From Lachnospiraceae bacterium (GTDB taxonomy: Bacteria > Bacillota_A > Clostridia > Lachnospirales > Lachnospiraceae), in assembly GCA_016281675.1 (NCBI GenBank), contig JAEEJD010000051.1:1-10381 (forward strand): 10,381 bases of DNA. Direction: 5' to 3'. The notes under the pieces are model-generated. The model was not told where the DNA came from, did no database searches, and worked only from the letters and a program-made list of their open reading frames with translations. Each line of letters starts with the position of its first letter. Within the stretch, counting starts at the first letter, position 1. Below are positions 1 to 7,361 of this stretch, piece after piece. A program made the translations under genes and the position numbers.

Positions 1-1160
1 ACCGTGTTGTTGAGCGTATGCGCGAAGTACTTGCCGTCCTTGCCGTTAACACGTATGCGAAGTCTTCTTGCCTGCGCGTCGCCGAGGTTTGAGCAGCTTC
101 CCACTTCAAAATATTTCTTCTGTCTCGGAGACCATGCTTCCACATCAAATGATTTTACCTTCAGGTCCGCAAGATCTCCCGAACAGCACTCAAGCGTGCG
201 GACGGGGATATCCATCGAGCGGAACAAATCGACTGTATTCTGCCAGAGCATGTCGCACCACCTCGGGCTGTCCTCGGGCTTACATACAACGATCCTCTCC
301 TGCTTCTCAACCTGATGTATGCGATACACTCCGCGCTCCTCTATGCCGTGGGCACCCTTTTCCTTCCTGAAGCAGGGACTGTAGCTCGTGAGCGTCTGAG
401 GGAGCTTGTCTTCATCTATTATCTGGTCGATGAACTTACCGATCATCGAATGCTCACTCGTTCCGATAAGGAACAGATCCTCGCCTTCGATCTTGTACAT
501 CATCGCATCCATCTCGGCAAAGCTCATGACTCCGGTAACGACGTTACTCCTGATCATGAACGGAGGTACGCAGTATGTGAATCCTCTGTCTATCATAAAA
601 TCCCTTGCGTAGCTTATCACCGCCGAATGAAGTCTTGCGATGTCACCCATGAGATAATAGAATCCGTTTCCGGCAACCCTGCCTGCGGCATCAAGATCGA
701 TGCCGTCAAATCTCTCCATTATCTCGGTATGATACGGTATCTCAAAATCCGGAACAACGGGTTCTCCGTACTTTGTCACTTCGACGTTCTCGCTGTCATC
801 CTTTCCTATCGGAACACTCGGGTCGATGATGTTCGGGATGACGTACATGATCTTCTGGATCTGCTCGGCGATCGGGCCTTCCTGCGCTTCGAGCTCGGCC
901 AGGCGTGCCGCATCCTTTGCGACCTCTTCCTTGACCTTCTCGGCTTCTTCCTTCTTGCCGTCCTTCATGAGAGCGCCGATCTGCTTGCTGAGGGTATTCT
1001 TCTTGTTACGAAGATCATCCGCCTCCTGCTGCATCGTCCTTCGCTTCTCATCAAGCGCGATGACCTCATCGACCATCGGTATCTTCTCATCCTGAAATTT
1101 ATTCTTGATATTCTGTTTTACGATATCCGGGTTCTCCCGGAGGAATTTCATGTCTAACAT
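1..1160 (-). CDS. serS: Seryl-tRNA synthetase, 3' end cut by window edge
   Basis: Charges tRNA-Ser with serine in the cytoplasm (class II aminoacyl-tRNA synthetase). The visible 386 residues start MLDMKFLRENPD and run into the left edge at ...YFAHTLNNT, so roughly the last 40 residues of a usual 420-430 residue enzyme are missing. Residues about 25-105 are charged and heptad-like, matching the family's N-terminal tRNA-binding coiled coil. The catalytic core shows the TxE motif (GTSEH), class II motif 2 (CFRKEKGAHG then GVYRIHQ) and the start of motif 3 (HTLNNT). Motif 2 reads GAHG rather than the GSAG/GAAG of most bacterial SerS, a variant I associate from memory with archaeal-like and some clostridial enzymes. 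The ATG at 1158-1160 is supported by an AGGAG site that overlaps the carB stop; the start lies 9 bases after carB, so the two are probably one transcript. Identity is very secure; the subtype is inference. Confidence 0.96.
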   Translation of the reverse strand, partial: MLDMKFLRENPDIVKQNIKNKFQDEKIPMVDEVIALDEKRRTMQQEADDLRNKKNTLSKQIGALMKDGKKEEAEKVKEEVAKDAARLAELEAQEGPIAEQIQKIMYVIPNIIDPSVPIGKDDSENVEVTKYGEPVVPDFEIPYHTEIMERFDGIDLDAAGRVAGNGFYYLMGDIARLHSAVISYARDFMIDRGFTYCVPPFMIRSNVVTGVMSFAEMDAMMYKIEGEDLFLIGTSEHSMIGKFIDQIIDEDKLPQTLTSYSPCFRKEKGAHGIEERGVYRIHQVEKQERIVVCKPEDSPRWCDMLWQNTVDLFRSMDIPVRTLECCSGDLADLKVKSFDVEAWSPRQKKYFEVGSCSNLGDAQARRLRIRVNGKDGKYFAHTLNNT

Positions 1161-1164
1161 AATG

Positions 1165-1172
1165 TCTCCTTA
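1165..1172 (-). promoter_or_regulatory. serS ribosome binding site overlapping the carB stop codon
   Basis: The minus strand reads TAAGGAGA: the carB stop TAA (1170-1172) runs straight into AGGAG, whose last base is about five bases before the serS ATG. A ribosome finishing carB therefore sits on the serS initiation site, the usual arrangement for translational coupling. No promoter or terminator fits in the 9-base gap. Confidence 0.8.
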
Positions 1173-4100
1173 CATCTCCTCAATTTCCGCATGGTAAGTC
1201 TGAAGTGATTTTACCTCACCGGCGCCCTTCTTGCGTGCCCTTATACCTGCAATGCTTGCCTTTGCCGCAGCCATCGTCGTTACATAAGGGATACCTGCCT
1301 TAATGACGCTCTTTCTGATATATGAATCGTCCATTGCACCCTTCTTGTCATCGGGCGTGTTGATAACGATCGATACCTCTTTGTTTGTGATCGCATCGAG
1401 GACATTCGGACGTCCCTGCTGAAGTTTGTATATCTTAGTAGCCTCTATTCCGGCTCCAACGATCATATCGTATGTACCGCCTGTTGCGATGATGGAAAAT
1501 CCGCAGTCAGCAAAGCCCTCCGCTACCTCGATAAGCTCCGCTTTATCCCTGTCGTTAACGGAGATGAGTACGGTTCCGTCAAGCGGCAGACTTGTCTGCG
1601 TCGCCTCTTCCGCCTTGAAGAATGCCTCTCCGAAATCGCTCGCCATACCGAGCACTTCACCCGTCGATCTCATCTCGGGTCCGAGAAGCGGATCAACTTC
1701 CTGGAACATATTGAACGGGAATACGGCTTCCTTGACACCGCAGTGATTGAACTTCTTTTCGCGAAGCGCGGACACCGGTGAAGGGTTGCCCGTTAACGGC
1801 ATCGTGATTATCTCGGTCGCAAGAGGGACCATTCCGATGTTACATACCTTTGAAACAAGAGGCACGGTACGTGATGCTCTCGGATTTGCCTCAAGAACAT
1901 ATACCGTATCGCCTTCGATCGCATACTGCATGTTCATAAGGCCCTTGACGTTCATTTCCTTTGCGATCTTTCTTGTGTAATCCTTGATGATCTCGACGTT
2001 CTTTGCGGAGATGTTCTTCGAAGGAAGAACACACGCGCTGTCACCCGAGTGAATACCGGCACGCTCGATGTGCTCCATTACTGCGGGAACGAATACGTTC
2101 TCACCGTCGGAGATAGCATCAGCCTCACACTCGAGAGCGTTGTTTAAGAACCTGTCTATAAGGATCGGCCTGTCGGGTGTCACACCGACCGCAGCCGCCA
2201 TATACACTTTCATGTGCTCGTCGTCATGAACGACTTCCATGCCCCGTCCGCCGAGAACATACGAAGGACGGACCATAAGGGGATATCCAATCTTTGCGGC
2301 GATTGCAAGGGCATCATCGACGGTAACGGCCATTCCGGATTCGGGCATCGGAATGCCGAGCTTATCCATCATAGCCCGGAACAGATCTCTGTCCTCCGCC
2401 ATATCGATCGTCTCGGGAGTCGTACCGAGAATGTTGACTCCGTTCTTCTTAAGCTGAGCCGCAAGGTTGAGCGGTGTCTGTCCGCCGAACTGCGCGATAA
2501 CGCCGACCGGCTTTTCCTTATCGTGTATGGACAGAACATCTTCAAGTGTCAACGGCTCGAAATAAAGCTTGTCGGACGTATCGTAATCGGTCGATACGGT
2601 CTCCGGGTTGCAGTTGACTATTATCGTCTCGAATCCGAGCTTCTTAAGAGCCATGGCCGCATGTACGCAGCAGTAATCGAACTCGATGCCCTGACCGATC
2701 CTGTTGGGACCTCCGCCGAGGATCATGATCTTCTTCCTGTCGGAAACCTTTGATTTCTCTTTAATGTTATACGAACTGTAGTAGTATGCGCTGTCCTTTG
2801 TGCCGCTTACATGAACGCCTTCCCACTCTTCAACGATACCCGCATTAATCCTCGCATTTCTGATATCGTCTTCCGGCACACCGAGGATCTGTGACAGATA
2901 CTTATCCGCAAACCCGTCCTTCTTGGCCTGTTCCAGTACCTCGATCGGAGGAACGCTTCCGGCATATGATTTTAACTTCTCTTCCTCATCGACGAGTTCC
3001 TTCATCTGTTCGAGGAAATACGGTTTGATCTTCGTTATGTCATACAGCTCGTTAAGGTCGGCTCCTTTGCGGATCGCCTCATACATGATGAACTGTCTCT
3101 CGCTCGAAGGCGTATGGAGCATATTCGTCAGTTCCTTAAGTGAAAGCTCTCCGAAGTTCTTGGCTCCGCCGAGTCCGTAACGTCCGATCTCAAGCGAACG
3201 GATCGCTTTCTGGAACGCTTCCTTGTATGTCTTGCCTATAGACATTACTTCACCGACCGCACGCATCTGTGTACCGAGCTTGTCCTGTGAACCTTTGAAC
3301 TTCTCGAATGCCCATCTTGCAAACTTTATAACTACATAGTCACCGTTGGGAACGTACTTGTCGAGTGTTCCGTACTTGCCGCATTCTATATCGCAAAGAT
3401 CAAGCCCCGCCGCGAGCATTGCCGATACGAGCGCGATAGGGAATCCTGTTGCCTTTGATGCAAGAGCCGATGACCTTGATGTTCTCGGATTGATCTCAAT
3501 GACTATGATCCTGCCGTCCTGAGTGTTTCTTGCAAACTGTACGTTCGTACCGCCTATGACCTCGATCGCATCGACGATCCTGTAAGCCTGGCGCTGAAGT
3601 TCGGCCTGAACGTCCTCAGGAATAGTGAGCATCGGTGCAGAGCAGAAGCTGTCTCCGGTATGGACACCGAGTGGATCGATGTTCTCAATGAAGCAGACCG
3701 TTATCATCTTGCCGGTCGAATCCCTTACTACTTCAAGCTCAAGTTCCTCCCAGCCGAGAACCGATTCCTCAACAAGGACCTGGCCTACAAGCGACGCCGC
3801 AAGACCTCTCTCGCAAACGGTCTTGAGTTCCTCAACGTTATATACGAGTCCGCCTCCGGCTCCTCCCATTGTGTAAGCGGGACGAAGTACAACGGGGTAA
3901 CCGAGCTTATCCGCGATCGCGAGAGCATCGTCAACCGAATATGCAACTTCGCTTCGTGCCATCTCGATGCCGAGTGAATTCATGAGTTCCTTGAACTCTA
4001 TTCTGTCCTCACCTCGCTCGATCGCATCGACCTGAACTCCGATGACTTTTACTCCGTACTTGTCAAGCACACCCTTCTTGTACAGTTCGGAAGCAAGGTT

Positions 4101-4388
4101 TAGTCCCGTCTGTCCTCCGAGATTCGGAAGAAGTCCGTCGGGACGTTCCTTTTCGATTATCTGTGTAAGCCTCTCAACGTTAAGGGGCTCGATATACGTA
4201 ACATCGGCAGTCGTGGGATCGGTCATGATCGTTGCCGGATTGGAGTTTACGAGCACTATCTCATACCCGAGCTTTTTAAGCGCTTTGCAGGCCTGGGTAC
4301 CTGAGTAGTCGAACTCGCAAGCCTGGCCGATTATGATCGGACCGCTGCCTATGATCAGGATCTTGTTAACGTCGTCTCTTTTCTTCAT
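1170..4388 (-). CDS. carB: Carbamoyl-phosphate synthase large (synthetase) subunit
   Basis: Makes carbamoyl phosphate from bicarbonate, ammonia (delivered by the glutaminase subunit CarA) and two ATP, feeding arginine and pyrimidine synthesis. The 1072-residue length is normal. Order: a first ATP-grasp synthetase half (starting ILIIGSGPIIIGQACEFDYSG, later EINPRTSRSSALASKATG), an oligomerisation region around residues 400-550, a second ATP-grasp half (IMILGGGPNRIGQGIEFDYC, later LEANPRASRTVPLVSKV), and an MGS-like allosteric domain over about the last 130 residues (GRPNVLDAI, then NTPDD, then IPYVTTMAAAKASI). Both halves look intact. The ATG is preceded by AAGGAAGG at 4400-4407, spacing 11. 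carA is not adjacent: upstream lies a transporter gene and its terminator. I see no PyrR-type or arginine-repressor site and no convincing promoter in the short upstream gap. Clostridia can carry more than one carB, so carB versus pyrAB naming is open. Confidence 0.96.
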   Translation of the reverse strand: MKKRDDVNKILIIGSGPIIIGQACEFDYSGTQACKALKKLGYEIVLVNSNPATIMTDPTTADVTYIEPLNVERLTQIIEKERPDGLLPNLGGQTGLNLASELYKKGVLDKYGVKVIGVQVDAIERGEDRIEFKELMNSLGIEMARSEVAYSVDDALAIADKLGYPVVLRPAYTMGGAGGGLVYNVEELKTVCERGLAASLVGQVLVEESVLGWEELELEVVRDSTGKMITVCFIENIDPLGVHTGDSFCSAPMLTIPEDVQAELQRQAYRIVDAIEVIGGTNVQFARNTQDGRIIVIEINPRTSRSSALASKATGFPIALVSAMLAAGLDLCDIECGKYGTLDKYVPNGDYVVIKFARWAFEKFKGSQDKLGTQMRAVGEVMSIGKTYKEAFQKAIRSLEIGRYGLGGAKNFGELSLKELTNMLHTPSSERQFIMYEAIRKGADLNELYDITKIKPYFLEQMKELVDEEEKLKSYAGSVPPIEVLEQAKKDGFADKYLSQILGVPEDDIRNARINAGIVEEWEGVHVSGTKDSAYYYSSYNIKEKSKVSDRKKIMILGGGPNRIGQGIEFDYCCVHAAMALKKLGFETIIVNCNPETVSTDYDTSDKLYFEPLTLEDVLSIHDKEKPVGVIAQFGGQTPLNLAAQLKKNGVNILGTTPETIDMAEDRDLFRAMMDKLGIPMPESGMAVTVDDALAIAAKIGYPLMVRPSYVLGGRGMEVVHDDEHMKVYMAAAVGVTPDRPILIDRFLNNALECEADAISDGENVFVPAVMEHIERAGIHSGDSACVLPSKNISAKNVEIIKDYTRKIAKEMNVKGLMNMQYAIEGDTVYVLEANPRASRTVPLVSKVCNIGMVPLATEIITMPLTGNPSPVSALREKKFNHCGVKEAVFPFNMFQEVDPLLGPEMRSTGEVLGMASDFGEAFFKAEEATQTSLPLDGTVLISVNDRDKAELIEVAEGFADCGFSIIATGGTYDMIVGAGIEATKIYKLQQGRPNVLDAITNKEVSIVINTPDDKKGAMDDSYIRKSVIKAGIPYVTTMAAAKASIAGIRARKKGAGEVKSLQTYHAEIEEM

Positions 4389-4420
4389 GTTTTGTGTAGC
4401 CTTCCTTACTGATACTCTTA

Positions 4421-4463
4421 TCCGTTTATAAAGATTTCGGAGGCTCTTGCGACCTCCGAAATC
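4421..4463 (-). terminator. Intrinsic terminator after the OFA transporter gene
   Basis: A perfect 11-bp inverted repeat, GATTTCGGAGG (4433-4443) and CCTCCGAAATC (4453-4463), with a 9-base loop. On the minus strand the stem is followed by TTTATAAAC, a short and interrupted T tract; on the plus strand no T tract follows. It therefore serves the leftward transcript of the transporter, 12 bases past its stop. The weak T tract may allow some read-through into carB, which has no obvious promoter of its own. Confidence 0.8.
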
Positions 4464-4475
4464 AATGAATCACTA

Positions 4476-5774
4476 TTACTTTTTCTCTTTGTTGTTGAGT
4501 TTCGGGACCATCACGCAGCTGATTATGAGAGCTATAACGTAGAGCGCCCCGGTCACGTATAACACCGTCTGGTATCCGACCGGATTGACGTCCGCCGAAT
4601 CACCGTTTGAAAGAATGATCTCCTTGAACTCTCCGACGTGATTGACAATAGCCGTTGCCATCTGGTTACCCGTCAGTCCCGCGATAGCCCATGCGGATAA
4701 GCACATTCCGTGAACCGAACTGATCTTACCCATACCGAAATGATCGGACAGGAGCGTCGGAACATTGGGGAATCCTCCGCCGTATCCGGCATTGACCATG
4801 ATCAGGAGTGCAACACACAGGATAGCAAGCGCGGGAACTTCGGCTCCCTTTACTATTCCCTGCGTAGCAACAACGAGTACCGTAAACGCGATCGACAGGA
4901 TAAAGATCAGCTTATAGATCGTATTCCTGTCTTTTAATGTATCGGCCCAGGCCGAAAATCCCAAACGTCCGGCTGCATTGGCTATAGCCGTGACCGTTGC
5001 CAGCGTCGCACACACACCGACGGATAAACCTACCGACTTGAAGATCATCTTCTCCTGAGAGATAAGTGCAAGACCGCAGGCGATATTGATGTAGAACATC
5101 AGCCATATGCCGATGAACGTCTTGTTTCCGAAAGATGTTTTGAAATTGCTTGCAAGCGTTGCAAAGAATTCCTTTATGCCGCCTTCGGAATGAGCCTCGA
5201 CCCATGTTGAAGGCTTCTTTAATAAGAGGTGTCCGATAAACATCATAACGCAGTACACGCCGCCCATGATGAAGAACATAGGTGCCGGGTTATCGTCAAA
5301 CGCGTTGAGGATAGACTGCATTATCGGGCTTGCTATAGCCTTTGCCAGTCCGAATCCGGCAACCGCAAGACCCGCTGCAAGACCTTTCTTGTCTTCGAAC
5401 CAGAGCATCAGTGTCTTGACCGGTGACAGATATCCGGTTCCGAGACCTATACCCATGATGCATCCGTAGAATATGAGTATAACGGGAAGCGACTTGATCA
5501 TGATACCGAATCCGGTTCCCACCATTCCGACCGTAAAGCAAACCGTTGCGATGAGCGAAGATCTGTGGATGTTCTTCTCAACAACGTCGCCGAGAAATGC
5601 CGCGCTCATTCCGAGGAAGAAGATCGCAAGCGAGAATGCCCATTCCGTAGCGGATTTGGTCGCACCGATATAACCGGCGATCTCCGTGGAAAAAGTCGAC
5701 CAGCAGTATACAGTACCGATACTGCAATGAAGCAGAAGTGCGGGAATCGCGCCGCGAACCCATTTGTTTTCCAT
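4476..5774 (-). CDS. OFA-family major facilitator transporter
   Basis: A 432-residue integral membrane carrier with about twelve hydrophobic segments, split by a cytoplasmic loop (about residues 195-220, KKPSTWVEAHSEGG) between two six-helix halves. The N-terminus (WVRGAIPALLLHCSIGTVYCWSTF) and the segment GLGTGYLSPVKTLMLWF then GLAAGLAVAGFG are typical of the oxalate/formate antiporter (OFA) family, which also includes pyruvate and other small-carboxylate carriers. The second-half loop GRLGFSAWADTLKDRN matches the MFS motif A position. The substrate cannot be assigned; the segment SVHGMCLSAWAIAGLTGN has no lysine where I recall OxlT having a key one, so oxalate exchange should not be assumed. 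I chose the ATG at 5772-5774 because AGAGAGG (5782-5788) sits seven bases upstream; a GTG 21 bases further out has no such site. The gene ends in TAA-TAG-TGA, three stops in frame. It has its own promoter and terminator and lies directly after a response-regulator gene. Confidence 0.88.
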   Translation of the reverse strand: MENKWVRGAIPALLLHCSIGTVYCWSTFSTEIAGYIGATKSATEWAFSLAIFFLGMSAAFLGDVVEKNIHRSSLIATVCFTVGMVGTGFGIMIKSLPVILIFYGCIMGIGLGTGYLSPVKTLMLWFEDKKGLAAGLAVAGFGLAKAIASPIMQSILNAFDDNPAPMFFIMGGVYCVMMFIGHLLLKKPSTWVEAHSEGGIKEFFATLASNFKTSFGNKTFIGIWLMFYINIACGLALISQEKMIFKSVGLSVGVCATLATVTAIANAAGRLGFSAWADTLKDRNTIYKLIFILSIAFTVLVVATQGIVKGAEVPALAILCVALLIMVNAGYGGGFPNVPTLLSDHFGMGKISSVHGMCLSAWAIAGLTGNQMATAIVNHVGEFKEIILSNGDSADVNPVGYQTVLYVTGALYVIALIISCVMVPKLNNKEKK

Positions 5775-5825
5775 GATGTTACCTCTCTTTACCACATATA
5801 AATATGAATCTAAACAAACATAACC

Positions 5826-5853
5826 ATTATAAATTACGGTATCAAAAAATCAA
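5826..5853 (-). promoter_or_regulatory. Promoter of the OFA transporter gene
   Basis: On the minus strand, TTGATT (5848-5853) and a perfect TATAAT (5826-5831) are 16 bases apart. The predicted start of transcription is near 5819, giving a 5' leader of about 45 bases with the ribosome site at its end. It lies just past the response-regulator stop, and I see no good terminator between them, so the transporter may be transcribed both from here and by read-through. Confidence 0.7.
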
Positions 5854-5870
5854 GACCGTTTGGGGAAAAA

Positions 5871-6692
5871 TCAGAAGTCGTCTTCATCGCCGTAAAGGTC
5901 ATAACTTATCTCGTCAAGCTCGGCATGAACGAACTCGGGCCAGCTGTACTGGTTCATGTAATCACCGAGATATTTGTACTTGGATTCCTTACCGTTTTCG
6001 AGCCAGTCATACAGATCACATTCGATCTTGTCCTTGGCGATCGACATGCTGCCTCTCTGCTTGATTATGATACCGTCGAGCTTTAAAGCGGAAAGCGTAT
6101 TCTGAAGATCCTGTCTGAGGTTTCGAAGGTATGACAGCTTTTTGTCGGGATCGGAATCATCTTCCCAAAGTGCCGCCAGTATCTCACCGTTCGTAGTCTG
6201 TGCTCCTTTGTTGTTCACGAGCACCGCCACCATCTCTTTGGTCCTCTTGTACTTGAAGTCTACGGGATTGCCGTCGACAAACAGTTCGAAATCCCCGAAC
6301 GTCTGGGCGAACACCCTTTTATACTTCTTGCTGATCTCGGGATAGCGAAGATTGGCCATCTCGTCCGATACCGCACCCTCGGTGCCCGGTTTTTTCAGAA
6401 ATCCGCTCGCATGGATCTGAAGGGCCTCAAACGCCTTGTCGGTGTGTTCCGAGATATATACGAGATTGATATGCGGGTTCAGATCGATAAGGTATTTACC
6501 GAGATCGATCCCCGACAGTTCACTCATCAGAACCTCAAGAAACGCCACGTCTATTTCTTCCTCACGGGCCTTGGCCAGAGCGGCAAGAGGGTCGTCGAAA
6601 TAATAAACCGTCGAATCCGGGGCCGTCTTTTCGAGGATCGATCTGATCGCATCAAGTGATTTTTTATCCGTATCTACTGCTATTATCCTCAA
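5871..6692 (-). CDS. Response regulator with SARP/SAPR-type winged-helix domain; Glu at the phosphoacceptor site
   Basis: A 273-residue transcriptional regulator. Residues 1-110 form a receiver: MRIIAVDTD gives acidic pocket residues D7 and D9, S81 sits at the Thr/Ser position and K101 precedes Pro in LKKP. The phosphoacceptor position in FLEVLMSELSGIDL is Glu53 (codon GAG at 6534-6536), not Asp, and the usual Pro four residues later is Ser57. Residues about 131-232 are an OmpR/SARP-like winged helix (FGDFELFVDGNPVDFKYKRT, then GEILAALW, then KLSYLRNLRQDL). The short tail with GDYMNQYSWPEF resembles the start of a bacterial transcriptional activator domain, cut down to about 40 residues. Start is TTG at 6690-6692: MRII is where receivers begin, AGGGAGGT (6698-6705) is well placed, and the TTG overlaps the upstream gene's TGA as TTGA. 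No sensor kinase is in the window. Likely targets by position are the transporter downstream or its own operon; this is inference. Confidence 0.85.
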   Translation of the reverse strand: MRIIAVDTDKKSLDAIRSILEKTAPDSTVYYFDDPLAALAKAREEEIDVAFLEVLMSELSGIDLGKYLIDLNPHINLVYISEHTDKAFEALQIHASGFLKKPGTEGAVSDEMANLRYPEISKKYKRVFAQTFGDFELFVDGNPVDFKYKRTKEMVAVLVNNKGAQTTNGEILAALWEDDSDPDKKLSYLRNLRQDLQNTLSALKLDGIIIKQRGSMSIAKDKIECDLYDWLENGKESKYKYLGDYMNQYSWPEFVHAELDEISYDLYGDEDDF

Positions 6693-7204
6693 CCGGCACC
6701 TCCCTTTGGCAGGACCACGCTTCTGACAGACTGCTCTTTTCTCTGCTGAGGCGTCATACCGAGCGGATCCGGTTCACCTACCACGAGCGTATCTCCGTCG
6801 TTAAGTGCCGCTTCATGAAGGGGTCCCGAATTCATGTCACTGATGACAAGTGCTGCAAATCTGTCGTAGTTATCATCATCTATGACCGGAAAATGATATT
6901 TCATCCTGTACCAGTGATCCGGATCGTAGCCTGCAGTCCCGATATAGAGCCTGTCCGCCGTCGCGGCAACCTCGTCACATCCGGCACATGTTCCGGCTTC
7001 GAGTCCCGAATCTTCGCAAAAGAGCGTTGCATAAGCTTTGAGGACTCTGTCCCTTACGGTCTCGTCGCTGTTGTCCCTGTTCTTCCTTCCGGTCGGAGTA
7101 TCCATAACCGAATAATAGAAATCCTGAGCTTCGGCATTGCCTTCGAAATTCACGATCGATTCATAGAATCGCCTTATATCGATATCATTAACGGATAATG
7201 CCAT
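6689..7204 (-). CDS. Uncharacterised 171-residue protein coupled to the response regulator
   Basis: I do not recognise this protein. It is acidic, has no signal peptide or membrane segment and is probably cytoplasmic. A CAGC motif (TCAGCDEV, about residues 72-79) could be a CxxC redox or metal site, though there is no second pair; one further Cys occurs in LFCED. The middle is rich in Asp and Tyr (VIDDDNYDRF) and the C-terminus is polar (GEPDPLGMTPQQRKEQ) ending KGGAG. Start ATG at 7202-7204 has AAGGAGAA (7211-7218) eight bases upstream. Its TGA overlaps the regulator's TTG start, so the two are co-translated and probably act together, for example as a partner or signal input for a regulator that may not be phosphorylated. 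That role is inference. Coding status is supported by the ribosome site, the overlap and the lack of any better frame. Confidence 0.75.
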   Translation of the reverse strand: MALSVNDIDIRRFYESIVNFEGNAEAQDFYYSVMDTPTGRKNRDNSDETVRDRVLKAYATLFCEDSGLEAGTCAGCDEVAATADRLYIGTAGYDPDHWYRMKYHFPVIDDDNYDRFAALVISDMNSGPLHEAALNDGDTLVVGEPDPLGMTPQQRKEQSVRSVVLPKGGAG

Positions 7205-7230
7205 GATTGTTTCTCCTTATCGCGTCCCTT

Positions 7231-7262
7231 ATAATAAAAGTGCCCTGAAGATCAGGGCACTT
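7231..7262 (-). terminator. Strong intrinsic terminator between the SPFH gene and the 171-residue gene
   Basis: A perfect 11-bp stem, AAGTGCCCTGA (7238-7248) with TCAGGGCACTT (7252-7262), and a three-base loop. The minus strand continues CTTTTATTAT, a proper T-rich tail; the plus strand lacks one. It can end the leftward SPFH transcript. Because it sits only 33 bases before the next ATG, with several hairpins ahead of it, it could equally act as an attenuator for the 171-residue/regulator operon. Confidence 0.85.
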
Positions 7263-7361
7263 ATGTTATTATGGTCGCTTGACCATTAGAATCGACTTCG
7301 TCGATAGGTCTCGCGGTGCAGCCGGGTTCCTCCCACTTCGTGGGCCCCTCCTACCGGCATA
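7263..7361 (-). ncRNA. Structured RNA segment: 3' UTR of the SPFH gene or leader of the next operon
   Basis: The minus-strand RNA between the SPFH stop and the terminator folds into several clear hairpins. First, GCCGG (7354-7358) pairs with CCGGC (7321-7325), enclosing a purine-rich internal loop and an inner CCCAC-GAA-GUGGG hairpin. Next is AUCGAC-GAA-GUCGAU (7291-7305), then AUGGUC-AAGC-GACCAU (7271-7286). The inner and second hairpins share the loop ACGAAGU. GGUC at 7281-7284 can pair either with GACC at 7273-7276 or with GACC at 7307-7310, so two mutually exclusive folds are possible, followed at once by a terminator. I match it to no known riboswitch or RNA family. Whether it is only a structured 3' end or a regulatory leader is unresolved. 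Confidence 0.4.

Noticed and set aside
315..1157. 280-codon open frame on the plus strand
   Set aside because: It lies wholly antisense to serS, whose protein has clear catalytic motifs; it has no family resemblance.
2214..2753. 179-codon open frame on the plus strand
   Set aside because: Antisense to the intact carB coding region; no ribosome site and no recognisable product.
5775..5795. Upstream GTG start adding seven residues to the transporter
   Set aside because: The AGAGAGG site lies inside this extension and is correctly spaced for the ATG at 5774.
5836..5859. ACGGT/ACCGT inverted repeat as a terminator for the response regulator
   Set aside because: Only five base pairs with a 14-base AT-rich loop and no T tract after it; it overlaps the transporter promoter.
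6656..7198. 180-codon open frame on the plus strand, almost exactly opposite the 171-residue gene
   Set aside because: The minus-strand reading has a good ribosome site and a TTGA overlap with the regulator; the plus-strand one has neither. As both products are unfamiliar, this rejection is less certain than the others.
7271..7305. Cluster of small palindromes as a recombination or attachment site
   Set aside because: No integrase, no repeated partner site and no mobile gene in the window; an RNA explanation fits the strand and the adjacent terminator better.
7309..7320. T-box-like sequence (UGCACCGCG on the minus strand resembles the GGNACCGCG core)
   Set aside because: One core base differs, and the roughly 40 bases between it and the SPFH stop are too short to hold a specifier stem I; the following bases do not form a T-box antiterminator.
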